Source: a bacterium
GTDB lineage: Bacteria; Bacteroidota; Bacteroidia; B-17B0; Aurantibacillaceae
Assembly (NCBI GenBank): GCA_029945625.1
Contig: JAQSCW010000018.1
Coordinates: 1 to 64,000 of the forward strand
Length of the DNA: 64,000 bases
Direction: 5' to 3'
In this document: one piece after another, positions 8,561 to 18,854 of the stretch
How positions within the stretch are numbered: position 1 is the first letter of the stretch
Layout of the letters: every line of letters starts with the position of its first letter
Notes under the pieces: model-generated
Database searches by the model: none
What the model was told of the DNA's origin: nothing
Seen by the model: only the letters and a program-made list of their open reading frames with translations
Made by a program: the position numbers and the translations under genes

Positions 8561-10318
8561 ATGAAAAAAGCATATTCGATAATGGCTCTTATTGTGCTGG
8601 TAGTGACAAATTGCAGCAGTGACAAAAACCGGGAAAAGGACAATCCCCTGGTGGGCAATGGAGGAATTGCCATGGGAGGAGTTTTGCGTGTGAATGAGGT
8701 AGAGTGCTTCAGAACGCTACAGCCCATTGCGATTAACGAAATGAACAGTTACCACATTTCTACGCAGGTATATGAAGGACTGGTGCGCTACAATCAAGCC
8801 GATTTATCGATCATTCCAGCCATTGCGAGAAGCTGGGAAACGAGCCCCGACTTAACGGAATATACATTTCATATCAGGAGTGGTGTTAGGTACCATGATG
8901 ACGCATGCTTCAAAGATAATTTTGGCAGAGAAGTAAACGCTTCCGACGTTTTATACTGTTTCGAAAATCTATGTTCAAAGAACAAAAACAATACGCAATT
9001 CGATGTTACATTTAAAGACAGAGTAGTAGGGGCCAATGAGTTTTATGAAGAGTCGAAATCGGGTAAGGTGAGAACATTTGGTGGTATTACAGTGCTTGAT
9101 GATTCCACAATCAAGATTAGGTTAATTCAACCCGATGCTAATTTTTTAAACATCTTGGCAATGCCCGGATGTTATATTTATCCAAAGGAAGCAGACCAGA
9201 AATATGGAAGCCAGATGCGTGCGAAATGTGTAGGAACCGGACCATTTTATATATTTCATCTGAAAGAAGGGGAGGACATCATGATGAAAAGGAATAGAAA
9301 CTACTGGGGGGTTGACAAACAAGGAAATAAATTACCTTATTTGGACGGCGTTAAATGGTCCTTTATTCAAGACAAAAAAGAGGAGGTAATGGAATTTAGA
9401 CGAGGAAAAATAGATATGATCTATAACATTCCTGTTGAAATGTTTCATGAAATTTTTGGAGACATGAATAAAAGGAAACAAGAATTACAGTTCGATATTT
9501 ATTCTTCACCGGCTCTGAGCACTCAATATTATGGTTTTAATCTTCAAACAAATCCCTTCTTTTCTATTAAGGAAATACGGCAGGCATTTAACCTGGCTAT
9601 TGACCGGCAAAAGATTTCTGATTATACGCTAAAGGGTGAAGGACGGCCTGCCGAGTATGGAATCATTCCTTTTACGGAAGTGTTCGAAAAAAACGGGTAC
9701 GATTACAAATCACTCAACGGATTTAAATACAATCCCGATTCGGCCAAAAAATTATTGGCCGCCGTAGGATATCCTATGGGAAAGGGTCTGCCGGACTTTA
9801 CTCTTGAAATCAACAGTGGAGGTGGTGAACGCAACATCATGGTAGCATTGGCAATTCAAAAAATGCTTAAAGAGAACATTGGTGTTAATCTAAATATGAG
9901 TGTGGTTTCTTGGTCCGAACATGTTGAAAATGTGCAGGCCGGAAAAAGTGACTTTTATAGATACGCCTGGGTGAGCGATTATGCAGATCCCGAGTAGTTT
10001 TTAACTTTAATTTATGGCAAATTAGTGCCTCAAAATTATCAGGAACGATCTAATATTAATTTGGGGAGATTCAAGAATAGAACTTTCGATTCTCTTTTCA
10101 CCGCCGCAAAGGCCGAGCCCGATAAAAGGAAAAGGTATAAATTGTTTTCGCAAGCCGAACGCATGATCCTCAACGAAGCAGCATTTATGCCACTTTTTTA
10201 CGATGAGAATTTTAGACTGGTGCAGAAATATGCTCATAATCTGGAAGAGAATCCACTGAACTATGTCGACATGCGAACAACCTACATAACACCGGCAAAA
10301 GCAAAGGCAGGTAAATAA
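8561..10318 (+). pseudogene. Family 5 peptide-binding lipoprotein gene split by in-frame TAG
   Basis: Extracellular solute-binding protein of the peptide/nickel (SBP_bac_5) family, normally the periplasmic receptor of a Dpp/Opp ABC importer. The first ORF (478 residues, 8561-9997) has a signal peptide with lipobox VVTNC (Cys18) and family blocks such as ISTQVYEGLVRY, GTGPFYI and REIRQAFNLAIDR. It stops at TAG right after WVSDYADPE. The same frame continues without another stop through FLTLIYGKLVP and QNYQERS to 10318, giving the missing C-terminal domain, so the two track ORFs are one gene of about 585 codons. The TAG could come from a one-base change of a TCG Ser codon. It may be a recent pseudogene, a sequencing error or a read-through site. 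No permease or ATPase genes are adjacent. Confidence 0.8.
9995..9997 (+). other. Internal in-frame amber codon
   Basis: The TAG sits in the context CCC GAG TAG TTT TTA, inside a block where relatives of this family typically read DPxNF or similar. The reading frame stays open on both sides, so this is a substitution rather than a frameshift. Confidence 0.8.
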
Positions 10319-10385
10319 TTTTCATTTCTTATTTCAAATTCACTATAATTGCGGTGTCCTCATTTTTCATTTCAAATACTAATTT

Positions 10386-11072
10386 GTGCATCAAGAATTT
10401 GTAATCATAGTCGCCGGCGGTATCGGGAGCCGCATGAAGAGCGATAGACCGAAACAGTTCCTCGACCTCAATGGAGAGCCCATTATCATTCGAACCATTA
10501 AGTGCTTCTTGAAGTACAATCCCCAAATTCAAATAGTAATTTGTGTTCATAAGAATTACAAAGCGCACCTCGAAGGAATCATTGAAAAATCAGGTATTGA
10601 GGCGCAAAACATTCAGATAACGTTTGGCGGAGAAACACGATTTGCCTCAGTTAAAAATGGATTGCAGCTCATTTCTGATCCCGATGCCGTGGTGGGAATA
10701 CATGACGCCGCAAGACCATTTGTTTCGCAGCAAACTATTGCACTTTGCTATGAAACTGCTGCCTTAAAAGGTTCCGCTGTTCCCTGTATTGCCGTGCATG
10801 AAAGTATGCGTAAGATCAGTAACAACATCAACAACTCGGTAAACAGGCATGAATATAAGATCATACAAACACCGCAGTGTTTTCTGACTTCAAAAATCAA
10901 AAATGCTTTTGACCGGGAATATAGCTCAGTTTTCACCGACGATGCCACGGTTCTTGAATCAAGTGGTGAAACTATCGTTTTGGTGGAAGGAAATGAGGAA
11001 AACATAAAAATAACTTCCCCACACGATTTCTTGCTTGCTTCCGCTATGGTGAGTCATCCCAATCTTACTTAA
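10386..11072 (+). CDS. ispD: 2-C-methyl-D-erythritol 4-phosphate cytidylyltransferase
   Basis: Third enzyme of the MEP isoprenoid pathway, joining CTP and MEP to give CDP-methylerythritol. The nucleotide-binding loop VAGGIGSRMKSDRPKQF, the block GIHDAARPFVS, IIQTPQCF and TDDATVLESSG, and the final NIKITSPHDF are all family signatures. The 228-residue length is normal. The start appears to be GTG (VHQEFVIIVAGG); no in-frame ATG exists between there and the conserved loop. It follows the broken solute-binding protein gene by 67 bp, and the PolX-like gene lies 30 bp downstream, so a shared transcript with the following genes is plausible. Confidence 0.95.
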   Translation: MHQEFVIIVAGGIGSRMKSDRPKQFLDLNGEPIIIRTIKCFLKYNPQIQIVICVHKNYKAHLEGIIEKSGIEAQNIQITFGGETRFASVKNGLQLISDPDAVVGIHDAARPFVSQQTIALCYETAALKGSAVPCIAVHESMRKISNNINNSVNRHEYKIIQTPQCFLTSKIKNAFDREYSSVFTDDATVLESSGETIVLVEGNEENIKITSPHDFLLASAMVSHPNLT

Positions 11073-11102
11073 AAGACAAATCCTGCCCCCGATCTATACT
11101 TG

Positions 11103-12704
11103 ATGGAAAACGATGCAATCATAGAAGCCCTTGAACTTACCGGCAAACTAATGGAATTGCACAATGAAAATCCATTTAAAATAAAAGCCTATTCAACTGC
11201 TGCCTTTAAATTATCAAAATTGCGTTATGATTTTGCGGGAAAATCAAAGGAGGACATCGAAGCAATTGAAGGAATAGGAAAAGGCATATCTTCTAAAATC
11301 TTCGAACTTATCACAAAAGAAAGCACCGAGGAATTGGAGGGACTCCTTAAGAAGACTCCCGATGGCGTGATCGAAATAATGGGGGTGAAAGGATTAGGCC
11401 CAAAGAAGGTGAGACAATTATGGCTGGAGTTACAAATAGAGAGTATTGGTGAATTGTTGTATGCCTGCAACGAGAATCGTTTGGTGACGCTGAAAGGTTT
11501 TGGTGAAAAAACCCAACTTCAAGTAAAAAACAACATTGAATTTAAACTTCTAAACACCAACAAATTTCATTACGCCGCCCTTGAAGGCCCCCTCATTGCG
11601 CTGGTGGAAGCAATAACTACCTTACAGCCAAAATTGCCTATTGCCATCGTAGGCGAAATGGCCCGAAAATGCGAGGTGATTGAACGCATCGACATTTTGA
11701 TTGGGGGAGACTTAACGAGTGATGTTACCGCAATGGAAATGCGACTCCCCTTGAACGTAAATTACCTGTTTTGCAGTTCCAGTGAATTTATGTATAAACA
11801 ATTGGAACTTAGCTCCACTTCCGATCATCTCCATAAAATAGGATTTGCTACCGTGAAAGGCAAAGAGTTCAACTCTGTGCAAAAGATATATGAAGCGCTT
11901 TCATTGCCCTTTATCGAACCTGAATTGCGGGAGGGATTAAGTGAAGTGGAAGTGGCGAAGAGAAATGCGCTTCCAAAATTAATAGAACTGAACGATCTTA
12001 AAGGGGTCTTGCATAATCACACTACATACAGCGACGGTGTTCATAGCGTGAAGGAGATGGCCGATTATTGCAAGGAACTGGGCTATACTTACTTTGGAAT
12101 TTGTGACCATTCTAAATCGGCATTTTATGCCAATGGACTTACTTCGGAAAGAGTAGTCCAACAACAGGCAGAAATAGATCTGCTCAATTCAACGGATCTT
12201 GATTTCAAAATACTCAAAGGAATTGAAAGCGATGTGTTGAATGACGGCTCACTTGACTACCCTGATGAAATTCTTCAGACTTTTGATTTTGTGGTGGCTT
12301 CGATCCACTCCAATCTAAAGATGAGCGAAGAAAAGGCAACCGCACGATTGATAAAAGCTATTGAAAATCCTTATACTTCTATCTTGGGGCACCCCACGGG
12401 CCGACTTTTGCTGGCCAGAAAAGGCTATCCGATTGATCACAAAAAAGTTATTGATGCCTGTGCCGCCAATGGGGTAGCTATGGAACTAAACGCGCATCCC
12501 TACCGCTTGGATATTGACTGGCGTTGGATTCCTTATTGTCTCGAAAAAGGAGTAAAGGTTTCGATTAATCCTGATGCGCATCACAAGGAAGGATTTAAGG
12601 ATATGTATTTCGGTGTGTGTGTGGCCAGAAAAGGAATGTTAGACAAAGATAATTGTTTAAACGCCTTATCTTTGCCTGAACTCATGCACGCATTTAAAAA
12701 ATAA
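11103..12704 (+). CDS. PolX-like protein: HhH plus PHP domain, decayed polymerase site
   Basis: A 533-residue member of the bacterial PolX family. The N-terminal 8-kDa-like and helix-hairpin-helix regions are present (IEGIGKGISSKIFELI, VKGLGPKKVRQL). The polymerase palm looks inactive: the usual GSxRR block reads VGEMARK and the GDID metal site reads ERIDIL, with the third catalytic Asp not visible. The C-terminal PHP phosphoesterase domain is intact, with HNHTTYSDG, GICDHSK, GIESDVL, ASIHSN, GHPTGR, ELNAHPYRLD and NPDAH providing the metal ligands. It likely acts as a PHP nuclease or phosphatase in DNA repair rather than a polymerase. The ORF-track TTG at 11100 immediately precedes the ATG chosen here. 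The stop overlaps the next start by one base (TAATG). Confidence 0.85.
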   Translation: MENDAIIEALELTGKLMELHNENPFKIKAYSTAAFKLSKLRYDFAGKSKEDIEAIEGIGKGISSKIFELITKESTEELEGLLKKTPDGVIEIMGVKGLGPKKVRQLWLELQIESIGELLYACNENRLVTLKGFGEKTQLQVKNNIEFKLLNTNKFHYAALEGPLIALVEAITTLQPKLPIAIVGEMARKCEVIERIDILIGGDLTSDVTAMEMRLPLNVNYLFCSSSEFMYKQLELSSTSDHLHKIGFATVKGKEFNSVQKIYEALSLPFIEPELREGLSEVEVAKRNALPKLIELNDLKGVLHNHTTYSDGVHSVKEMADYCKELGYTYFGICDHSKSAFYANGLTSERVVQQQAEIDLLNSTDLDFKILKGIESDVLNDGSLDYPDEILQTFDFVVASIHSNLKMSEEKATARLIKAIENPYTSILGHPTGRLLLARKGYPIDHKKVIDACAANGVAMELNAHPYRLDIDWRWIPYCLEKGVKVSINPDAHHKEGFKDMYFGVCVARKGMLDKDNCLNALSLPELMHAFKK

Positions 12705-14221
12705 TGCCCCTAATTAATTCCATAGCAAGTTGGCTGATGACGAAGCGCATGCATCAGATCGAACTGTTCATCAAATACCCCATTGACGTTCAATTGGAGT
12801 GGATGCGCAGCCTGGTGGATGATGCGGCAAACACCGAATTTGGGCTCAGGTACAATTTTGATGAGATCATTGGCTACGAGGAATTCAAGAAGAACATCCC
12901 TTTAAATGATTACGAATCAATGAAGCCATGGATCGACCGTACTCGTAGAGGTGAGCAAAATCTGATCTGGCATTCCGAAATCAAATGGTTTGCTAAAAGC
13001 AGTGGTACTACCGATAAAAGTAAGTTTCTTCCGGTGAGTGAAGAAAGTTTGGATGGCTGCCATTTTAATGCGGGACGGGATATGGTGACTTTATGGTGTC
13101 ATAATCATCCCAATACCCAGTTATTTACAGGAAAAAGTTTGGCTTTGGGGGGTAGTTTTAAAGAAGACACGTTTGGTGATTATAATTCCTTTCATGGCGA
13201 TGTGAGTGCTATTATTATTCAAAATCTGCCCATGTGGGCCGACTACTTTAGAGCTCCCGAGGCAAGTATAGCATTAATGGATGAATGGGAAAGTAAGCTG
13301 GAACAGTTGGCGGTGAGTATGATGAATGAAAATGTGACTAGCCTAGCTGGGGTGCCCAGTTGGATGTTGGTTTTACTCAAGCGGATCTTAAAAAAGAAGA
13401 AGGCAAACAACATTCACGAAGTGTGGCCGAATCTGGAAGTATATTTCCATGGGGGAGTAAGTTTCACGCCGTATAGAGAACAGTTCATTGAAATTTTTGG
13501 GAACAAGAACGTGGAGTTTCTGCAATTATACAATGCCTCGGAAGGATTTTTTGGTATTCAGGATCAGGTGAACAGCGACGAAATGCTGCTAATGCTCGAC
13601 TACGGCATTTTTTACGAGTTTCTAAATTTAAAAGATCTTGACACTCCCGAGGCTTCAAAGAAAACTGTTCACCTCGATGATGTAAAAATCGGACTAGATT
13701 ATGCACTTATTATCAGCACAAATGCAGGGTTGTGGCGCTATCAGGTGGGCGACGTGATACGATTCACCAGTACTAACCCGTACCGGTTTAAAATTTCGGG
13801 GAGAACCAAACAACACATTAATGTTTTTGGAGAGGAGCTCATGGTGCATAATTCTGATGCCGCTATTGCCATGGCTTGCGATAAAACACGTGCCCGCGTG
13901 AACGAGTATACCGTGGCCCCTATCTTTATGGAAAATAAATCGGGAGCTCACGAATGGCTGATTGAGTTTGAAAAGGAACCAAATAATTTCGACTATTTTG
14001 TGTCTGTTCTCGACGAAGCACTAAAAAAGCAAAACAGTGATTATGAAGCCAAACGCTACAATAATTTTGTACTGCAATTTCCGGTAGTGCATCAAGTTGC
14101 GAAAAACAGTTTTTACAAATGGCTGAAAGAACACAGTAGATTGGGCGGGCAGTTCAAAGTGCCGCGCTTGAGCAATGACAGAAAGATTCTTGAAGAGATC
14201 CTAAAATCAAGCAAGCGCTAA
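12704..14221 (+). CDS. GH3 auxin-responsive promoter family protein (acyl-adenylase fold)
   Basis: 505-residue bacterial member of the GH3 family, related to plant enzymes that adenylate carboxylic acids and conjugate them to amino acids. The ATP-binding loop FAKSSGTTDKSKFLPVS is clear, followed by LYNASEGFFGIQ, YQVGDVIRFT and the hinge block ISGRTKQHINVFGEELM. The C-terminal Gly-rich stretch HSRLGGQFKVPRL may carry the reactive Lys. The bacterial substrate is unknown. Its ATG overlaps the stop of the PolX-like gene, which indicates translational coupling. Confidence 0.85.
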   Translation: MPLINSIASWLMTKRMHQIELFIKYPIDVQLEWMRSLVDDAANTEFGLRYNFDEIIGYEEFKKNIPLNDYESMKPWIDRTRRGEQNLIWHSEIKWFAKSSGTTDKSKFLPVSEESLDGCHFNAGRDMVTLWCHNHPNTQLFTGKSLALGGSFKEDTFGDYNSFHGDVSAIIIQNLPMWADYFRAPEASIALMDEWESKLEQLAVSMMNENVTSLAGVPSWMLVLLKRILKKKKANNIHEVWPNLEVYFHGGVSFTPYREQFIEIFGNKNVEFLQLYNASEGFFGIQDQVNSDEMLLMLDYGIFYEFLNLKDLDTPEASKKTVHLDDVKIGLDYALIISTNAGLWRYQVGDVIRFTSTNPYRFKISGRTKQHINVFGEELMVHNSDAAIAMACDKTRARVNEYTVAPIFMENKSGAHEWLIEFEKEPNNFDYFVSVLDEALKKQNSDYEAKRYNNFVLQFPVVHQVAKNSFYKWLKEHSRLGGQFKVPRLSNDRKILEEILKSSKR

Positions 14222-14236
14222 CAAAAAGAAACCCGA

Positions 14237-15049
14237 ATGAGACCGAAAGCCATGCTAAAAGGAAAACGCTATATAGTTCTGTTTGTAATTGCTTTTGGCA
14301 TTTCTTTTGTGCAACAAAACGACCCAAAGCCTGTAGTAATAAAATCGAAATATGATTTTTTCACCGTCGATAATCTCGGAAATATTTTTACTATTCGCGA
14401 AGATGAACTTGTTAAGTATCTACCAAGCGGAAAATTTTTTGCTCGTTACAGCAACCTGAAACTGGGTAATATCACCACAGTTGATGCCACCAATCCCCTA
14501 AAATTAGTGGTCTATTACCGGGATTATCAAACCATTGTGTTTTTGGATAATCAACTGTCGCTCAACAGTGACGTAGTGTCACTTCAAGAGATGAATTATG
14601 AACAAACCGATTTGGTTTGTGCCGGAGCAAACAACAGTTTTTGGATCTACGATAAACAAAATAATGAATTGATTAGGTTTAATGAAAACTCTAAAAAAAT
14701 TGCCGCTACCGGCAATCTGAAACAAATACTTAGAACTGAATTAAATCCAAATTACATGCTGGAACACAATAATTATTTATATCTCAATTGTCCTCAAACA
14801 GGCATCTATGTGTTTGATATTTTTGGGGCCTTTAGTAAAATAATCTCAATAAAGGATCTAAAACAATTTCAGGTAAATGATAATCTTATTTATTATCAAA
14901 AAGACAGTGTGTTTTGCAGCTACGACCACAAAATCTTTGAGGAAGTCTGCACGTTTGTAAGCGGAAATAAAGTGGTGAAGGGGATGAAATACAACAACAA
15001 AAAGCTATATAAAGGCTATATGGATTCGGTAACAGTGAGTCTGAATTAG
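14237..15049 (+). CDS. Secreted protein of unknown function, propeller-like
   Basis: 270 residues. A positively charged start and hydrophobic stretch (YIVLFVIAFGISFV) make a signal peptide or N-terminal anchor; M6 is an alternative start. The rest is beta-rich with repeated short motifs of the type DNLGNIFTI, NNSFWIYDKQNNELIRFN and LYLNCPQTGIYVFDIFG, which suggests several blades of a beta-propeller. No enzyme motif is visible. It lies 15 bp after the GH3 gene and probably belongs to the same transcript. Similar proteins are common in Bacteroidota without an assigned role. Confidence 0.75.
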   Translation: MRPKAMLKGKRYIVLFVIAFGISFVQQNDPKPVVIKSKYDFFTVDNLGNIFTIREDELVKYLPSGKFFARYSNLKLGNITTVDATNPLKLVVYYRDYQTIVFLDNQLSLNSDVVSLQEMNYEQTDLVCAGANNSFWIYDKQNNELIRFNENSKKIAATGNLKQILRTELNPNYMLEHNNYLYLNCPQTGIYVFDIFGAFSKIISIKDLKQFQVNDNLIYYQKDSVFCSYDHKIFEEVCTFVSGNKVVKGMKYNNKKLYKGYMDSVTVSLN

Positions 15050-15210
15050 ATGCTCCGCACTTCTTCTTCCTGTTTATACACAACTACTTTCTTGACATAC
15101 GATCAACTGGCGCAGCGTCTGTCTTTAGCATGCCTGTCTGACTCCGATGGGAATAACCATTATTACAAACTTTAACAAATACCGACCGCAGATAAAAGCG
15201 GTGATTTCGT

Positions 15211-15218
15211 TATATTTG
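15211..15218 (+). promoter_or_regulatory. -7 element upstream of the DUF4175 gene
   Basis: TATATTTG matches TAnnTTTG, 45 bp before the ATG, within a 214-bp spacer that otherwise shows nothing recognisable. Confidence 0.45.
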
Positions 15219-15263
15219 TGTTTAGTCGATGCAGCGAGCAGTACAGATTTGGTTTTGCTTTGA

Positions 15264-18200
15264 ATGATAGATCGTAAGGAACTTTTAGTGGAAGACAGCG
15301 GAAACATACTCATACAAAAGCTTGATGAATTTATCAGGCGCTATTATAAGAACCGATTAATAAGGGGCATCATCTACTCCATCGGAATTCTGTTGGCTGC
15401 GTTCCTAAGTGTGGTGCTACTGGAGTATTTTGGGGAGTTCAACAGCCTCATTCGGGGAATATTATTCTTCGGATTTGTGGGGGCCAGTGTTCTGATAGTG
15501 GTAAGATACATCCTTATTCCTCTTCTTAATCTAAACCGAATTGGGGCCCTCATTTCTTACGATCAGGCCGCCGGCATTATAGGAAATCACTTCTCAACGG
15601 TGCAGGATAAACTGTTGAATGTATTGCAGCTTCAAAACGATCGCCTTTTAAGCGGTTCGGATGATCTGTTGCTTGCCGGCATCAATCAAAAAATCAACGA
15701 ACTGCGGCCCATTCCTTTTACCACAGCGATCGACTTCGGTGAAAACAAAAAGCACCTACGTTTGGTAATCCCTTTGTTTCTATTCTGTTCAACAATCATT
15801 TTCATTTGGCCTCAAATCATTTCTAAAAGCACTGAGCGACTGGTAAATTATCAAACCTATTATGAAAAGGAAATGCCATTCAAATTTAACATTCAAAATA
15901 GCACATTGGAAGCGTTACAGGCGCAGGATTATAAATTGGAAGTTGAAATTACCGGGCAGGAAATACCAAATGAGGTGTACATTGTGATGAATAATGTTGA
16001 ATATAAGTTGGAAAAAGACGGTCCAATAAAATTTCATTATACTTTTTCAAATATTCAAACTTCCACTACATTTCAATTTATGGCAGCGGGTTATTTATCG
16101 AAGGAATATACGGTAAATGTGTTGCCAAAGCCTTCCTTGCTGCAGTTCAATCTTCAATTGGTATATCCGGCATACCTCAACAAGCCAAATGAAAGCACTA
16201 CTAACACCGGTGACCTTCAAATTCCTCAAGGAACAAAAGTGAACTGGGTCTTTCACACGCGTAACACCGAGCACCTAAGTTTGCGATTCCTCGATACTAC
16301 AGCTGTTCCGGAAATAAGCAAAGAGGACGAATTTAAGTTTACCCGTAGGTTTTTGTATAATAACTTCTATACAATTAAAGCCTCAAATAAGTTTGTAAGT
16401 AATTCACCTGACTCCGTAAATTTTAGCATCAATGTGATTGCCGATCAATTTCCTTCCATTGAAGTGAGTCAGCAGAAAGATTCTTTGAGTGCAAAGAGCA
16501 TCTACTTCAGTGGGGAGGTCAAGGATGATTATGGTTTTACAAAACTCATGTTTCACTTTAAGAAGTTTGGAAGCGACTCTACGGGAAGGACCATCGAAAC
16601 AGAAGGTAGTTTTCCGATTGTATTTACCAAAGGTCAGGTGAATCAGCCGTATTTCTATTTTCTTGATGCTTCACAGTATCAGCTAAATCCGGGTGACAGA
16701 ATAGAGTACTTTTTTGAGGTTCATGATAACGACGGAATTAACGGACCTAAAGGGTCGAGGACGCACATGATGACCTTTAAGGCCCCCAGCCGCGAGGAGA
16801 TCAACGAAACTACCGAGAAAAATAGTAGCGAGATCAAGAAGGATCTGGAAGAAAGCATCAAAAAAGCCAAACAGCTTCAGAAGGACGTGAATGAGCTGTC
16901 CAAGAAGATTAATGATAAAAAGCAGCTGGGATACGAAGAAAAAAAGAAACTCGAAGACTTACTCAAAAAACAACAGGAACTCCAGAATAAGGTGGAGGAG
17001 GTGAAAAAGGAAAATGAGTTAAACAATAAGCAGCAGAATGAGTTCAGTCAAACCGACGAATCAATTCTTGAAAAGCAGCAGCAATTACAACAATTGTTTG
17101 AGAACATAATGACACCCGAAATGAAGAAACTGTTTGATGAGTTGAATAAAATGCTGGAAAAGTTGGATAAAAATCAAGTACAGGACAAGTTGGAGGAATT
17201 AAAATTAACAAATAAAGACATTGAGAAAGAACTGGATCGAAATTTAGAAGCATTTAAGCAACTGGAAGTGGAGCAGAAGATGCAAGCGGCCATTGACCGA
17301 CTTGATGAATTGCAAAAGAAAGAAGAAGCCCTAAATAAACAAACTGAAGGCAAAAAGAAAGAAGAAAAAAAAGAGGATAGTAAGAATCCGGAGAACAAGA
17401 ATCCCGGCGAAAATAAGCAAGAAGAAAAGAATCAGGATAGCAAGAATGTCGAAGAGAAAAAGCCCGACAATAAAAGAACGGACGAAAAAAAGCCCGATAG
17501 CAAAGAACTGGAAAAAAAACAAGATGAGATAAAGAATGAATTTGATAAACTGAAGGAGGAGCTAAAAGATCTTGAGAAAAAGAATGCCGACCTCGAAGAA
17601 CCAAATAAATTGCCGAACACCGAGAAAAAGCAGGAAGAAATCAGCAAGGAGATGCAAAAAAGCTCTCAGCAATTGAACCAGAACAACAAAAAAGATGCCT
17701 CTCAATCTCAGAAAAGTGCTGCCGAAAAAATGGAGGAAATGAAAGAGGAAATGAAATCGGCCATGGAAGAACAGGAGGAGAAGAAAGATGAGGAAAATGC
17801 GCAGGCTTTGCGGCAGATTCTGGAAAATCTAGTGAACCTGTCATTTGGACAAGAGGAATTGTTAAAGAAACTACCCGATACGAGAGTTGATAATCCTCAG
17901 TATTTGGCTATTCCAAAGGAACAAAACAAATTAAAGGAAGACAGCAAGATCATTGAAGATAGTTTGTTTTCCTTAAGCAAAAGAGCTCCTCAGATTAGCG
18001 CCATAGTAAACCGGGAGATCAGCTCTATTAATTTGAACATGGATAAAACCGTGAAGTCTTTGGCTGAACGAAATGCCGGAGAAAGTGCCATGAGAATGCA
18101 ATCCACCATGACCTCCGTTAATAATTTGGCCTTACTTTTAAATGAGTCACTTGAACAGATGCAGGCTCAAATGAAGAGCAAAAATCAGGCAAAGGGCCAA

Positions 18201-18854
18201 AAAGGAGGCAAATGCAAGAAACCGGGTTCGGGTACTGGTGATAATCCGTCAAAAAAGGGTAATTCTGTGGCCAGTATGAGGAAACTGCAGGAGCAATTGA
18301 ACAAACAACTTCAGGACATGAAGGACGCCATGGAAAAGGGCCAAAAACCGGGAGAAAAGCCCGGAGACAAAAAAGGCCAAAAACCGGGTGGCGGATTGGG
18401 TCAAAATGGCCAAAATGGAATGAATGTTCCAGGCAGCAGTGAACAATTTGCCAAAATGGCCGCTCAACAAGAGGCCTTAAGAAGGCAAATGCAGGCCATG
18501 ATGGACAAATTGAAAAATAAAGGGAAGAATCCGGGGGGAGACATTGCCAATATGATGGAAGAAACTGAGAAAGAACTGGTAAATAAACAGATAAGCAATG
18601 CTACTCTGAAGCGGCAGCAGGACATCTTAAGCAGGCTTTTAGAGAGTGAAAAAGCCGAGCGAGAAAGAGAACAAGATGAGCAGCGGAAAAGTAATGAAGC
18701 AAAAAGTCAAAATTTTAGCAACCCTACTGAATTTTTAGAGTATAAAAGAGCTAAGGAAAAGGAAATGGAACTGTTAAATACCGTTCCGCCGAGTTTAACA
18801 CCGTATTTCAAAGATAAAGTAGATAAGTATTTTAATATTTTGAGCAAAGAATGA
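15264..18854 (+). CDS. DUF4175 family membrane protein with long coiled coil
   Basis: A very large (1196 residues) envelope protein. Two membrane helices lie at about residues 36-85 and a third near 165-185, followed by a beta-rich extracytoplasmic region (about 200-510) that resembles tandem Ig-like domains (SIYFSGEVKDDYGFTKLMF). From about 515 to 1000 it is a highly charged Lys/Glu/Gln coiled coil, broken by a low-complexity PENKNPGENK-type segment, then a Gly/Pro/Lys/Asn-rich stretch (GQKPGEKPGDKKGQKPGG) and a final helical region. This layout is characteristic of the DUF4175 family, whose function is unknown. The stop overlaps the start of the RsbW-like ATPase by 4 bp, so the two are translationally coupled. 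Confidence 0.85.
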   Translation: MIDRKELLVEDSGNILIQKLDEFIRRYYKNRLIRGIIYSIGILLAAFLSVVLLEYFGEFNSLIRGILFFGFVGASVLIVVRYILIPLLNLNRIGALISYDQAAGIIGNHFSTVQDKLLNVLQLQNDRLLSGSDDLLLAGINQKINELRPIPFTTAIDFGENKKHLRLVIPLFLFCSTIIFIWPQIISKSTERLVNYQTYYEKEMPFKFNIQNSTLEALQAQDYKLEVEITGQEIPNEVYIVMNNVEYKLEKDGPIKFHYTFSNIQTSTTFQFMAAGYLSKEYTVNVLPKPSLLQFNLQLVYPAYLNKPNESTTNTGDLQIPQGTKVNWVFHTRNTEHLSLRFLDTTAVPEISKEDEFKFTRRFLYNNFYTIKASNKFVSNSPDSVNFSINVIADQFPSIEVSQQKDSLSAKSIYFSGEVKDDYGFTKLMFHFKKFGSDSTGRTIETEGSFPIVFTKGQVNQPYFYFLDASQYQLNPGDRIEYFFEVHDNDGINGPKGSRTHMMTFKAPSREEINETTEKNSSEIKKDLEESIKKAKQLQKDVNELSKKINDKKQLGYEEKKKLEDLLKKQQELQNKVEEVKKENELNNKQQNEFSQTDESILEKQQQLQQLFENIMTPEMKKLFDELNKMLEKLDKNQVQDKLEELKLTNKDIEKELDRNLEAFKQLEVEQKMQAAIDRLDELQKKEEALNKQTEGKKKEEKKEDSKNPENKNPGENKQEEKNQDSKNVEEKKPDNKRTDEKKPDSKELEKKQDEIKNEFDKLKEELKDLEKKNADLEEPNKLPNTEKKQEEISKEMQKSSQQLNQNNKKDASQSQKSAAEKMEEMKEEMKSAMEEQEEKKDEENAQALRQILENLVNLSFGQEELLKKLPDTRVDNPQYLAIPKEQNKLKEDSKIIEDSLFSLSKRAPQISAIVNREISSINLNMDKTVKSLAERNAGESAMRMQSTMTSVNNLALLLNESLEQMQAQMKSKNQAKGQKGGKCKKPGSGTGDNPSKKGNSVASMRKLQEQLNKQLQDMKDAMEKGQKPGEKPGDKKGQKPGGGLGQNGQNGMNVPGSSEQFAKMAAQQEALRRQMQAMMDKLKNKGKNPGGDIANMMEETEKELVNKQISNATLKRQQDILSRLLESEKAEREREQDEQRKSNEAKSQNFSNPTEFLEYKRAKEKEMELLNTVPPSLTPYFKDKVDKYFNILSKE

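Noticed and set aside
17174-17844. Minus-strand ORFs opposite the DUF4175 coiled coil
   Set aside because: They are Ser/Phe/Leu-rich reflections of the Lys/Glu repeats, a common artefact of low-complexity coding sequence.
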